40,348 bases of DNA from assembly GCA_003241875.1 (NCBI GenBank), contig QBLU01000032.1, positions 1 to 40,348 on the forward strand. Direction: 5' to 3'. Numbering within the stretch: the stretch's first letter is position 1; every line of letters starts with the position of its first letter. Below the pieces are notes generated by a model. That model did no database searches. It was not told the origin of the DNA and saw nothing but the letters and a program-made list of their open reading frames with translations. The translations under genes were made by a program, and so were the position numbers. This document shows, one piece after another, positions 25,724 to 35,230 of the stretch. Source of the stretch: Alphaproteobacteria bacterium (GTDB lineage Bacteria; Pseudomonadota; Alphaproteobacteria; Sphingomonadales; Sphingomonadaceae).

Positions 25724-27010
25724 ATGGCGCTCGACCTGTTCATGGCAAGTTTTGAAAAGACCGGCGGACCGGAATGGACCGCCCGGCACGGATTGACTTC
25801 AGCCGGCCTGCAGACACTGTTCGACGACCTCAGCAAAAAAGGCTGGCGGCAGGTTTGTCTCAGCGGTTACTCGACCGGTACTGAAGCACGCTACGCCACG
25901 ATCTGGCACAAGCTCGCCGGCCCCGCCTGGGGCGCCCGTCACGGCCTGACCAGCGCCCAGTACCAGACGCAGGTCAATGCCTGGGTAAAGGCCGGGATGC
26001 GGCCGAAATCGTTGTCGGGCTATGCGGTCGGCAATACAGAGCGTTTTGCCGCCGTGTTCGAAGCCGGCGGCAGCGGTGACTGGGTCGCCCGCCACGGCCT
26101 CGACGGCGCGCAATACCAGGCGGCCTTTAACGATTTCGTCGGCAAGGGTTTCCGGCTGCGCGGTGTCTCGACCTACAGCACCGGCGGCGAAGCCCGCTAC
26201 ATGGCCTGGTGGGAAAAAAGCGCCGGCCCGGCCTGGGTCGCCCGCCACGGCCTGCGCGAATCGGCGTTCCGGTCGGCGCATGCGAGCCTCGCTGCCCAGG
26301 GCTATGACCTGGTGTCGGGCGGCTCTTGCATCGCCGGCGGCGTCGACAGCTATGCCGGCCTTTGGGAAAAGCGTGCCCAGGCCTCCGTCGGGAACCACGG
26401 CATGACCGGCGGCGCCTATCAGGCCACCTTCGATCGCCTCGTCGCGGAAGGCTTCCGCCCGGTGTTCGTCGCCGGTGCGCGCGCCGTGCTGCCCGTCGAC
26501 GTCAACCTGCGCTTCCGCATCCAGCGCCAGCAGCAGAGCCAATGGTGCTGGTCGGCGGTGTCCAACAGCGTCCGCCGCTATTACCAGCCGGCAGCCACCC
26601 TCACCCAGTGCACGCTCGTCAACAGCCGGCGCAACCGCACCGATTGCTGCATGCCCGGCCCCGGCGCCGATGGTGACCGCTGCAACAAGCCCGACGATAC
26701 CGCCGGCGTGCTCGACGACCTCGGCCATCTCCAGCAGATGCAGAACAACAGCGTATCGTTCGCCGATCTGCGCGGCCAGATGGCGGCGGGCCGACCCGCC
26801 TTCATGCGCATCGCTTGGTCGGGCGGCGGCAAGCACGCGATCGTCGCCGCGGGCGTGGAGGATGGCGATTTCGTCATCGTCTGCGATCCCGGCAGCTCGA
26901 GCGCCGCCGATCCGGCCCAGGGCACCACCACCGTCGTTGCCTATGATACACTGCGCACGGCCTATAACGGCTCGGGCAGCTGGATCGGCACGGGCTATAC
27001 CAAGGCCTGA
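25724..27010 (+). CDS. BTRD1-like repeats plus AvrRpt2/C39-like cysteine peptidase
   Basis: A 428-aa two-part protein. Residues ~1-247 are five tandem repeats of about 49 residues, each with an aromatic/Trp segment, ARHGL or a variant, a helix, then KGW/KGF and a GY/TY turn (WTARHGLTSAGL, WGARHGLTSAQY, WVARHGLDGAQY, WVARHGLRESAF, VGNHGMTGGAY). They resemble the bacterial tandem repeat domain 1 found in polyglycine hydrolases. Residues ~255-428 look like a papain-fold peptidase of the AvrRpt2/C39 kind: QQQSQWCWSAVSNSV gives the nucleophile C275 with its oxyanion glutamine, GKHAIVAAG gives H371, and VIVCDPG gives D388. Extra cysteines at 298-325 suggest disulfides or metal. No signal peptide is seen. 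AAGGGGAG precedes ATG 25724. It pairs with the 207-aa gene 30 bp downstream. Substrate unknown. Confidence 0.8.
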   Translation: MALDLFMASFEKTGGPEWTARHGLTSAGLQTLFDDLSKKGWRQVCLSGYSTGTEARYATIWHKLAGPAWGARHGLTSAQYQTQVNAWVKAGMRPKSLSGYAVGNTERFAAVFEAGGSGDWVARHGLDGAQYQAAFNDFVGKGFRLRGVSTYSTGGEARYMAWWEKSAGPAWVARHGLRESAFRSAHASLAAQGYDLVSGGSCIAGGVDSYAGLWEKRAQASVGNHGMTGGAYQATFDRLVAEGFRPVFVAGARAVLPVDVNLRFRIQRQQQSQWCWSAVSNSVRRYYQPAATLTQCTLVNSRRNRTDCCMPGPGADGDRCNKPDDTAGVLDDLGHLQQMQNNSVSFADLRGQMAAGRPAFMRIAWSGGGKHAIVAAGVEDGDFVIVCDPGSSSAADPAQGTTTVVAYDTLRTAYNGSGSWIGTGYTKA

Positions 27011-27040
27011 GGGCCGCAGATCTTGAGAAAAGGACCGATC

Positions 27041-27664
27041 ATGCCGATTACCTTTGCCGTTCCCCCCGCCGGCGTCGCCGCGGCGCTCGCCGAAACCCTG
27101 CCCCAGCTCGGCCGCAGCACCGCCGTCGAGATGCGGGCGCCGGCCATCACCGAGGCCGCCGGCCGCTTTGCCCTCGGCGACCAGCTCCGCATTGCCAGCA
27201 ACCTCGAGGATGTCGCCACGTCCGACGCCATCGCCACACCCGTCTATGTGCTGGGGCTCGACCAGCTCATCGCCGGCAACGTCGCCGGCGGCGCCAAGCT
27301 GGCGCTGTGGGCGCACATCATGCCGACCAATGCCGGCGCGGTTTCCGCCGAAGTCACCGCCATCGACACCAAGTTCGCGCAGATCAGCAACGGCATCGCC
27401 ATCGGCCGCTTCCGCAATGCCGTCACGCGCATGGCAAGCGAGGAATCGGTCGAAGGCGGCGCCGATGGCGAAGTCGCCCAGCTCCGCATCCCGGCGCTGC
27501 AACTGACATTGCTGTGGCTGCGCAAGGCCGGCGCCGACAGTTTCGAACCGATGGAAGTCAGCAGCCCGAGCCTGAAGGTCGGCCAGCACTACAGCGAAAA
27601 GGAACTGGCGGCCGCCCTGCACGCCGAAGCCATGGCCCGCGCCGCCGGGCAGGGCGACGGCTGA
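27041..27664 (+). CDS. Protein of unknown family, partner of the peptidase gene
   Basis: A 207-aa protein that I do not recognise. It has no signal peptide or clear membrane helix. Alternating hydrophobic segments (LRIASNLEDVATSDAIATPV, KLALWAHIMPTNAGAVSAEV, LRIPALQLTLLWLRKAG) suggest a compact alpha/beta or beta-sandwich fold, with a charged C-terminal helix ending in AEAMARAAGQ. AAAGGA lies 6 bases before ATG 27041; a TTG at 27023 opens the frame earlier but is less likely. It is 30 bp behind the repeat/peptidase gene and is followed by a strong hairpin, so the two form a unit. An inhibitor, immunity or chaperone role for the peptidase is a guess from context only. Confidence 0.7.
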   Translation: MPITFAVPPAGVAAALAETLPQLGRSTAVEMRAPAITEAAGRFALGDQLRIASNLEDVATSDAIATPVYVLGLDQLIAGNVAGGAKLALWAHIMPTNAGAVSAEVTAIDTKFAQISNGIAIGRFRNAVTRMASEESVEGGADGEVAQLRIPALQLTLLWLRKAGADSFEPMEVSSPSLKVGQHYSEKELAAALHAEAMARAAGQGDG

Positions 27665-27688
27665 ACCACGGCACCAGCGTTTCGTCCG

Positions 27689-27726
27689 GCGGGGCCGGCT
27701 GCCAGAGTTCCGGCAGCCGGCCCCGC
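27689..27726 (+). terminator. Strong hairpin after the peptidase pair
   Basis: GCGGGGCCGGCTGCC (27689-27703) pairs perfectly with GGCAGCCGGCCCCGC (27712-27726), giving a 15-bp stem and an 8-base loop. It is followed by TCCCATTTC, a weak T-run. It stands 24 bp after the stop at 27664 and 75 bp before lepA, so it separates the two units. Confidence 0.75.
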
Positions 27727-27801
27727 TCCCATTTCGGCAGATAGTTTCGGCGGGTTCGCCGCATTGCACCCTGCGCCCCCTCTGCTACAGGGCGATGCAC
27801 A

Positions 27802-29610
<1,809 letters not shown>

Positions 29611-29626
29611 TTAAAGCTTGCTCAAC

Positions 29627-29646
29627 GCCCGACCGTCGGGCATTTT
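29627..29646 (+). terminator. Intrinsic terminator of lepA
   Basis: GCCCGA (29627-29632) pairs with TCGGGC (29636-29641) across the loop CCG, followed by ATTTT. It lies 16 bp after the lepA stop. It also argues that the next gene starts downstream of it, at 29675. Confidence 0.8.
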
Positions 29647-29674
29647 GCGCCTCGCGAGACATGGCGGGGTGCGG

Positions 29675-30229
29675 ATGATGAAGTCGATCACGGTACTTAT
29701 GGGGCTGGCGGCGATATCCGCTCTGTCCGCACCGGCGGCGGCTGCCGTAACCTACGCGTTCACCGCCTATTCCTCGATCGGGTCGCCAAATTATCGCGGT
29801 GGCTGGGTCTTCACGGCGCCCGATTTCGTCACCGCTGCGCTGCGCGTGGAGCCTGCCGCGCTCGACAGCTGTTTTGTCGAAGGCGACGGCGACACTCCCT
29901 CTTGCGGCAGGCAGCGTTTTGTTCCCGACCAGCCTACCAGCGGGCCCGACGGTACCGTTTTTACCGACGTTATCTTGTTCGGCGTCCTCAGCCCGATCGA
30001 AAGCGGCTCCTATCCCTATTATTTCCCCGGCAATGCCTTTGCCACCCCGGGAACCTATGACTCGATCGTGCTCGGCGCCGAGCAGCGCGGACGTCTGGTC
30101 GTCACCGGTCCGCCCGCCGTGCCGGATGCCCCGGCCTGGGCGATGCTTATTGCCGGCTTCGGCCTCACCGGTGCGGCGTTGCGGCGGCAGTCCGCGATCG
30201 CTCAACATCACTGGCCGGCCGAGGCTTGA
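29675..30229 (+). CDS. Secreted protein with PEPxxWA-CTERM-like tail
   Basis: A 184-aa protein. Residues 1-24 are a signal peptide (MMKSITVLMGLAAISALSAP, then AAAAV, likely cut after the alanines). The mature part is beta-rich and contains two cysteines (DSCFVEG, PSCGRQ) that could form a disulfide. The C-terminus reads VPDAPAWAMLIAGFG then LTGAALRRQ: a proline/Trp motif, one hydrophobic helix and a basic tail, i.e. the sorting signal recognised by exosortase-type systems common in sphingomonads. The motif lacks the usual Glu (PDAPAW instead of PEPxxW), and the tail continues 13 residues past the arginines. The start is the first of two ATGs at 29675/29678 behind GGCGGGG. The function of the mature domain is unknown; surface or exopolysaccharide association is typical of the class. 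Confidence 0.82.
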   Translation: MMKSITVLMGLAAISALSAPAAAAVTYAFTAYSSIGSPNYRGGWVFTAPDFVTAALRVEPAALDSCFVEGDGDTPSCGRQRFVPDQPTSGPDGTVFTDVILFGVLSPIESGSYPYYFPGNAFATPGTYDSIVLGAEQRGRLVVTGPPAVPDAPAWAMLIAGFGLTGAALRRQSAIAQHHWPAEA

Positions 30230-30580
30230 GGTCCGCTGTCGCGGCGCGCGACGGCATGACGCCGGCTCGCAATAACTTTTACGGCGCGGCGCTGCTGCCA
30301 GGCATCTGCCGCCGACCAGGGAATTTCGGCGGCAGCCCCGTCGACGCCGATCGCAGTCGACCCGCACACTGAAACGCAGACCTGCATGACGGCCAGGCCG
30401 GCCTCCCGGCGCTCGCCGTCTCCCAAAAAATCATGCGGCAGCCAGCCGCTGCGCCATCACGCATGGCATGGACCGTAAAGTTTCGGCGTTGCGGTACGTC
30501 GTGCCGCGAGGCATAGCGCCTTTTCCGCGTCCGGCTGCAATCCGATGTCCCCGCGCCCGGTTTCGGAGTAGCATCACGCC
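30230..30580. other. Intergenic region before the two-component genes
   Basis: These 351 bases hold no supportable gene. Small minus-strand frames at 30208-30426 and 30279-30464 are unrecognised. GACGGC (30388-30393) can pair with GCCGTC (30415-30420) just before an A6 run (30424-30430), which on the minus strand would place T's before the stem, so it is not a terminator in either direction. The promoter of the response regulator gene presumably lies toward the right end. Confidence 0.4.
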
Positions 30581-31264
30581 ATGGCCCGTATCCTGTGCGT
30601 CGAAGACGATCCCACCACCGCCGAATATATCGCCAAGGGGCTGGGTGAGGCCGGCTTCCTCGTCGATGTCACCGGTGACGGCCGCGACGGCCTGTTCCAG
30701 GCGTCCGACGGCAGCTACGATGCCATCGTTCTCGACCGCATGTTGCCGGGCATGGACGGCCTTGCGGTGTTGTCGGCCTTGCGCGCCGGCGGTGTGACCA
30801 CGCCGGTCGTCATGCTGTCGGCGCTGGCCAGCCTCGATGAACGCGTGCGCGGCCTGCGTGCCGGGTCCGACGATTACCTGCCCAAACCCTTCGCCCTTGC
30901 CGAGCTGCTGGCCCGGATCGAGGCGGTCCGCCGCCGCGTCGCCACCCCCGGCGACGCGCCGGTCACGCGCCTCGCCTTCGACGATCTCGAAATCGACCTG
31001 CTCGCCCGCCGCGTCACCCGCAACGGACGCCGGATCGAACTGCAGCCGCGCGAATTCCGGCTGCTCGAATTCATGATGCGCCACATCGGCCAGGTCGTTA
31101 CCCGCACCATGCTGCTCGAAGGCGTCTGGGATTATCATTTCGACCCGGGCACCAACGTCATCGACGTCCATGTCAGCCGGCTGCGCAAGAAACTCGACGA
31201 GGGCGGTGCCAAGCCGCTGCTGCACACCGTCCGCGGTGCCGGCTATCGGCTGGGAGAACACTGA
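30581..31264 (+). CDS. OmpR/PhoB-family response regulator
   Basis: A 227-aa two-domain regulator. The receiver domain has acidic residues E8, D9 and D10 (CVEDDP), the phosphoacceptor D52 in VLDRMLPGMDG, and the conserved lysine in DDYLPKPF near residue 100. The winged-helix DNA-binding domain (about 130-225) contains LQPREFRLLEFMM, VVTRTMLLEGVWDYHFDP and the C-terminal VIDVHVSRLRKKLDEGG with TVRGAGYRL. It would be phosphorylated by the histidine kinase encoded immediately downstream. The start codon is ATG at 30581. The regulon is unknown. Confidence 0.95.
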   Translation: MARILCVEDDPTTAEYIAKGLGEAGFLVDVTGDGRDGLFQASDGSYDAIVLDRMLPGMDGLAVLSALRAGGVTTPVVMLSALASLDERVRGLRAGSDDYLPKPFALAELLARIEAVRRRVATPGDAPVTRLAFDDLEIDLLARRVTRNGRRIELQPREFRLLEFMMRHIGQVVTRTMLLEGVWDYHFDPGTNVIDVHVSRLRKKLDEGGAKPLLHTVRGAGYRLGEH

Positions 31265-31290
31265 TCTCGCCGTTTTCGTCGGTCCGGTCG

Positions 31291-32640
31291 GTGTGGCCGC
31301 GCTCGACGACCGCCCGCATCGGCATCATCGTCTTCCTGGCGCTCGCCGGCAGCGGCGCCATCATTCTCGGCTTCATTGCCCGCGTCACCCAGAACCAGCT
31401 CGATGCCGATGCACGGGCGCTGATCACCGCCGAACGCAAGGCGATCGTCCAGGTCTTTGCACGCGACGGCATCGCCGGCGCCACGACCGTGATCGCCGGC
31501 GAGATTCGCGTGCCGGGGCCGCTGGCCGTGCTGCTCGCCGGACCGGATGGGCGCGTCGTCGTCGGCAATGTCGCCGCCTGGCCGGCGGGGGTCAGCGCCG
31601 ACAACCGCTTCACCCAGGTCGCCATGCTGCGCACCGGTCACCGCAACCCGGAAACCTTTGCAACCAGCGCTTCGCCCCTGCCCGGCGGCTATCGCCTGCT
31701 GATCGGCCGCAGTGTCGAGGAACAGCAGCGGCTGACCGAAACGCTCACCACCAGCCTGGTTGCCGCCGTCGGCCTGGCACTGGCGCTGGCGCTGGGGGTC
31801 GCCTATCTGCTCGCCCGCACCATCGCCGTGCGGGTCCGCGGCATCGCCGATGTCGCCGGCGCGGTGGCGGCCGGCGACCTGTCGCGGCGCGTCGATGCGG
31901 TGACCGATGGCACCGGCGACGCCTTTGATGCGCTGGGCGGCGCGCTCAACGCCATGCTCGCCCGGATCGAGGCGCTGCTCGACGAACTGCGCTCGGTCAC
32001 CGATGGCCTGGCGCACGACCTGCGCTCCCCGCTGACGCGGATGAAGGCGCGCATCGACCGGCTGACCCGCGCCGGCGACGGCCATAATGCCGAAATTGCC
32101 GGCATCGGTGCCGAAGCCGACGCGCTGCTCGCCATGCTCGAGACCAGCCTCGAGATCAGCCGCGTCGAAGCCGGCATCGGCCGCGACGGCTTCACCCGCA
32201 TGGACCTTGCCACCCTCGTCATCGACATGGTCGAAATGTACGAACCGCTGGCCGAGGACAGCGGCGTGCAGCTGACCGCGCTGGCGTCGAGCCCGGTGCC
32301 GGTGCTGGCGCATCGCGAACTGCTCGGCCGGGCGCTGTCCAACCTCATCGACAATGCGCTGCGCTATGGCGCCAGCGGCGGCGAGATCGAAGTCGCGGCG
32401 ATCCCGACGGCGGACGGCGCCCAGCTCGCGGTGTGCGATCGCGGCCCCGGCATCGCCAGCGCCGCCCATGACGATGCGCTGCGCCGCTTTGGCCGGCTCG
32501 ATGCGGCGCGGCCGGGCGGCGGTGCCGGCCTCGGCCTGTCGCTCGCCGCCGCCATCGCCCGCCTGCACGGCGGCCGCCTGGCGCTGACGCCGAACCGGCC
32601 CGGCCTGAAGGTGACGATCGACCTGCCGGCGCGGACTTAA
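31291..32640 (+). CDS. Sensor histidine kinase
   Basis: A 449-aa membrane kinase. TM1 is at about residues 10-32 and TM2 at about 150-172, enclosing a ~115-residue periplasmic sensor of unknown ligand. A HAMP segment follows, then the dimerisation/phosphoacceptor helix with H242 in LAHDLRSPLTRMK. The ATPase domain has the N box NLIDNALRYG, the G1 box CDRGPGI and the G2 box GGGAGLGLSLA. It is partner to the response regulator just upstream. The GTG at 31291 is 26 bp after the regulator stop and lacks a Shine-Dalgarno. The frame is open back to 31264 with an ATC right at the regulator's stop, so a non-standard, coupled start cannot be excluded. Its stop codon shares TTAA with the convergent tyrS. 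Confidence 0.93.
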   Translation: MWPRSTTARIGIIVFLALAGSGAIILGFIARVTQNQLDADARALITAERKAIVQVFARDGIAGATTVIAGEIRVPGPLAVLLAGPDGRVVVGNVAAWPAGVSADNRFTQVAMLRTGHRNPETFATSASPLPGGYRLLIGRSVEEQQRLTETLTTSLVAAVGLALALALGVAYLLARTIAVRVRGIADVAGAVAAGDLSRRVDAVTDGTGDAFDALGGALNAMLARIEALLDELRSVTDGLAHDLRSPLTRMKARIDRLTRAGDGHNAEIAGIGAEADALLAMLETSLEISRVEAGIGRDGFTRMDLATLVIDMVEMYEPLAEDSGVQLTALASSPVPVLAHRELLGRALSNLIDNALRYGASGGEIEVAAIPTADGAQLAVCDRGPGIASAAHDDALRRFGRLDAARPGGGAGLGLSLAAAIARLHGGRLALTPNRPGLKVTIDLPART

Positions 32641-33836
32641 AGCGCGACGATCACCCCGTGCCGCTTCTTGCCGGCCGAGACCCGCGCGCCAGGCGCCACC
32701 ATGGCGCTGTCCGCCGCCACCGCGACATCATCGATACGCGCGCCGCCGCCGGCCACCAGCCGCCGCGCCTCGCCCTTCGACGCGGCAAAGCCCAGGCCGA
32801 CCAGTGCGTCTAGGATGGTCACCGGTGCCGACACCGCAAAGCTCGGCAGGTCGGCGCCGGCGCCACCGGCAAAGGTCGCCGCCGCCGTCGCCGCTGCAGC
32901 CTCCGCCGCCGCCCGGCCGCGGCACAGCGCCGTCGCCTCGGTGGCCAGCACCGTCTTTGCCGCATTGATGTCGCCGGCCATCACCGCATCGATCTCGGCG
33001 AGCGACACGTCGGTGAACAGCTTCAGGAACCGCGCCACATCGGCGTCATGGGTGTTGCGCCAGAACTGCCAGTAATCGAACCCGGGCAGCGAATCCTCGT
33101 GCAGCCACACGGCGCCGGCCGCGGTCTTGCCCATCTTGGCGCCGTCGGCGCGGGTGATCAGCGGCGTCGTCAGGCCGTGCGCGTCCTTGCCGTCGACGCG
33201 ACGAATGAGGTCGGTACCGTTGACGATATTGCCCCATTGGTCCGACCCGCCCATCTGCAACGTGCAGCCATGGCGCCGGTTGAGCTCAAGGAAGTCATAG
33301 GCCTGGAGGATCATGTAGTTGAATTCGATGAAGCTCAGCGGCTGCTCGCGATCGAGCCGCAGCTTGACTGAATCGAAACTCAGCATCCGGTTGACCGAGA
33401 AATGCCGGCCGATGTCGCGCAGGAACGGGATATAGACGAGCGTCGACAACCATTCGTCGTTGTCGGCCATGATCGCCGCATTCGGGCCGTCGAAGTCGAG
33501 AAACCGCTCGAAAATCCGCCGGATACTCGCCTTGTTGGCCGTGATGCGGTCATCGTCGAGCAGCTGCCGCCCCTCGTCCTTCCCCGACGGATCGCCGACC
33601 TTGGTGGTGCCGCCGCCCATCAGCACGATCGGCCGGTGCCCGGTCCGCTGCAGGTGCCGCAGCATCATGATCGACACGAGATTGCCGATATGCAGGCTCG
33701 GCGCCGTGCAGTCATAGCCGACATAGGCCGTCACGACCCCCGCCGACGCCGCGGCATCGAGCGCGGCCGCATCGGTGATCTGGTGGATGAAGCCACGCGC
33801 TTCGAGCGTGCGAAGAAAGTCGGAGGTGTAGGTCAT
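32637..33836 (-). CDS. tyrS: Tyrosyl-tRNA synthetase
   Basis: A 399-aa class I aminoacyl-tRNA synthetase of the bacterial TyrRS1 type. The HIGH signature appears as PSLHIGNLVSIMMLRHLQRT, GYDCTAPS is the tyrosine-pocket strand, MGGSDQWGNIVNG is the family motif, and KMSKS appears as AKMGKTAAGAVWL. The C-terminal S4-like RNA-binding domain spans the last 60 residues (LGFAASKGEARRLVAGGGA). It attaches tyrosine to tRNA-Tyr. ATG at 33836 starts the conserved region; the frame is open to 33905 but through the palindromic repeat side of the gap. It is divergent from anmK, an adjacency seen in other proteobacteria as I recall. The stop overlaps the convergent kinase stop. Confidence 0.97.
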   Translation of the reverse strand: MTYTSDFLRTLEARGFIHQITDAAALDAAASAGVVTAYVGYDCTAPSLHIGNLVSIMMLRHLQRTGHRPIVLMGGGTTKVGDPSGKDEGRQLLDDDRITANKASIRRIFERFLDFDGPNAAIMADNDEWLSTLVYIPFLRDIGRHFSVNRMLSFDSVKLRLDREQPLSFIEFNYMILQAYDFLELNRRHGCTLQMGGSDQWGNIVNGTDLIRRVDGKDAHGLTTPLITRADGAKMGKTAAGAVWLHEDSLPGFDYWQFWRNTHDADVARFLKLFTDVSLAEIDAVMAGDINAAKTVLATEATALCRGRAAAEAAAATAAATFAGGAGADLPSFAVSAPVTILDALVGLGFAASKGEARRLVAGGGARIDDVAVAADSAMVAPGARVSAGKKRHGVIVAL

Positions 33837-33899
33837 GGTGGCGGTTTCATAACCAGTGGGCCGGGTGCTGTCATCATGCGCCCGCCCTCCCCTCGTTAT

Positions 33900-33993
33900 C
33901 GTCATCCCAGCGCAGGCTGGGATCCACCGTGCCGCGCGAAGCCACTGTCGGTACCTGGCGCGACGGTGGATCCCAGCCTTCGCCGGGATGACG
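33900..33993. repeat. 94-bp palindromic intergenic repeat between tyrS and anmK
   Basis: The left arm begins CGTCATCCCAGCGCAGGCTG and continues GGATCCACCG (33900-33929). The right arm at about 33963-33993 is its near-perfect reverse complement (GGTGGATCCCAGCCTTCGCC then GGGATGACG), around a central ~35 bases. Such GTCATCCC/GGGATGAC palindromes are dispersed repeats in many alphaproteobacterial genomes as I recall. It could form a long hairpin in either transcript and lies in the divergent promoter region. This is the only copy in the window. Confidence 0.8.
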
Positions 33994-34045
33994 CGACGAT
34001 CGTCACCCTGATGACAACCGCCCCCAAATCCGCCACTCTGCCGCT

Positions 34046-35140
34046 ATGCCCCTGAATTCCGTGAAAACCGTCATCGGCCTCATGTCCGGCACATCGATGG
34101 ACGGCATCGACGCCGCCCTCATCGACACCGATGGCGAAGGCGCCGTCAGCCAGCGTGGCTTCGTCTCCATCCCCTATGCCCCGGAATTCCGCCAGCGCCT
34201 GCGCGACGCCGCCGCCCATGCATTGGAACTGCACCGGCCCGGCCCCGACGCGCTGATCGATGCCGTCGCCGCCGAGCTCACCGGACTCCACGCCATCGCC
34301 GTCCACCAGTTGCTCAAGGCCACCGACACCGATCGCGACCGCGTCGACATGATCGGTTTCCACGGCCACACCGTCGCCCATCGCCCCGACCGCAAATGGA
34401 CCTGGCAGATCGGCGACGGCGCGTTGCTGCAGGCCGCCACTCGCATCCCGGTCATCCATGATTTCCGCAGCGACGATGTCGCCGCCGGTGGCCATGGCGC
34501 GCCCTTGGCGCCGGGCTATCACCGCGCCCGCAGCGCAGGGATCGGCCGGCCCCTGGGCGTGCTCAACCTCGGTGGGGTCGGCAACCTGACCTGGTTTGCC
34601 GCCGACGGCAGCTGGGGCAGCTTCGACACCGGCCCCGCCAACGCGCTCATCGACGACTGGATCAGCCACCACAGCGAGCGCCATTACGACGCCGAAGGCG
34701 CCATCGCCGCCGCCGGCAGCGTGCACCAGGATGTGCTGACCGCCATGCTCGACCTGCCGTGGTTCGACGCCGCCCCGCCCAAGTCGCTCGACCGCGCCGA
34801 TTTCAGCACCGGCCAGGCGCGCGGGCTGTCACTCGCCGATGGCGCCGCGACGCTGACCGCCTTCACTGCCGAAACCGTGCGCCTGGCGCTCGGGCACGTG
34901 CCGGCGCTCAGCCGCCTCCTCGTCACCGGCGGCGGCCGCCACAACCCGACCCTGATGGCGATGATCGCCACCCGCACCGGCGTTCCCACCGAACCCGTCG
35001 AGGCCGTCGGCTGGGACGGCGATGCCCTCGAAGCCGAAGCCTTCGCCTGGCTCGCCGTGCGCAGCGCGGCGGGCAAGGCGATCAGCTGGCCGGAAACAAC
35101 CGGCGTGCCGGTAGCGACGACCGGCGGGCGACGGGCCTGA
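34046..35140 (+). CDS. anmK: Anhydro-N-acetylmuramic acid kinase
   Basis: A 364-aa sugar kinase of the ASKHA fold. The N-terminal signature VIGLMSGTSMDGIDAALIDT binds ATP phosphates and marks the family. DMIGFHGHTVAHRPDRKWTW holds the sugar-binding residues, VIHDFRSDDVAAGGHGAPL is the most conserved AnmK block, and LGGVGNLTWF and SFDTGPANALIDDW follow, with a C-terminal LLVTGGGRHNPTL. It phosphorylates and opens 1,6-anhydro-MurNAc released during peptidoglycan turnover to give MurNAc-6-phosphate. The start is ATG 34046, 209 bp from the divergent tyrS start with a palindromic repeat between them. Length is normal. Confidence 0.97.
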   Translation: MPLNSVKTVIGLMSGTSMDGIDAALIDTDGEGAVSQRGFVSIPYAPEFRQRLRDAAAHALELHRPGPDALIDAVAAELTGLHAIAVHQLLKATDTDRDRVDMIGFHGHTVAHRPDRKWTWQIGDGALLQAATRIPVIHDFRSDDVAAGGHGAPLAPGYHRARSAGIGRPLGVLNLGGVGNLTWFAADGSWGSFDTGPANALIDDWISHHSERHYDAEGAIAAAGSVHQDVLTAMLDLPWFDAAPPKSLDRADFSTGQARGLSLADGAATLTAFTAETVRLALGHVPALSRLLVTGGGRHNPTLMAMIATRTGVPTEPVEAVGWDGDALEAEAFAWLAVRSAAGKAISWPETTGVPVATTGGRRA

Positions 35141-35230
35141 TCCGGCGGGCACGCGGTATCAGCCGCCCGGTAATTCTGCTATCGAGACCATATGAGGGAC
35201 CAGCCTTAGCCAGTCGGCAATGGAGGAACC

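Noticed and set aside
30208-30464. Small minus-strand frames before the response regulator
   Set aside because: No ribosome binding site or family signature, and one overlaps the PEP-CTERM gene end.
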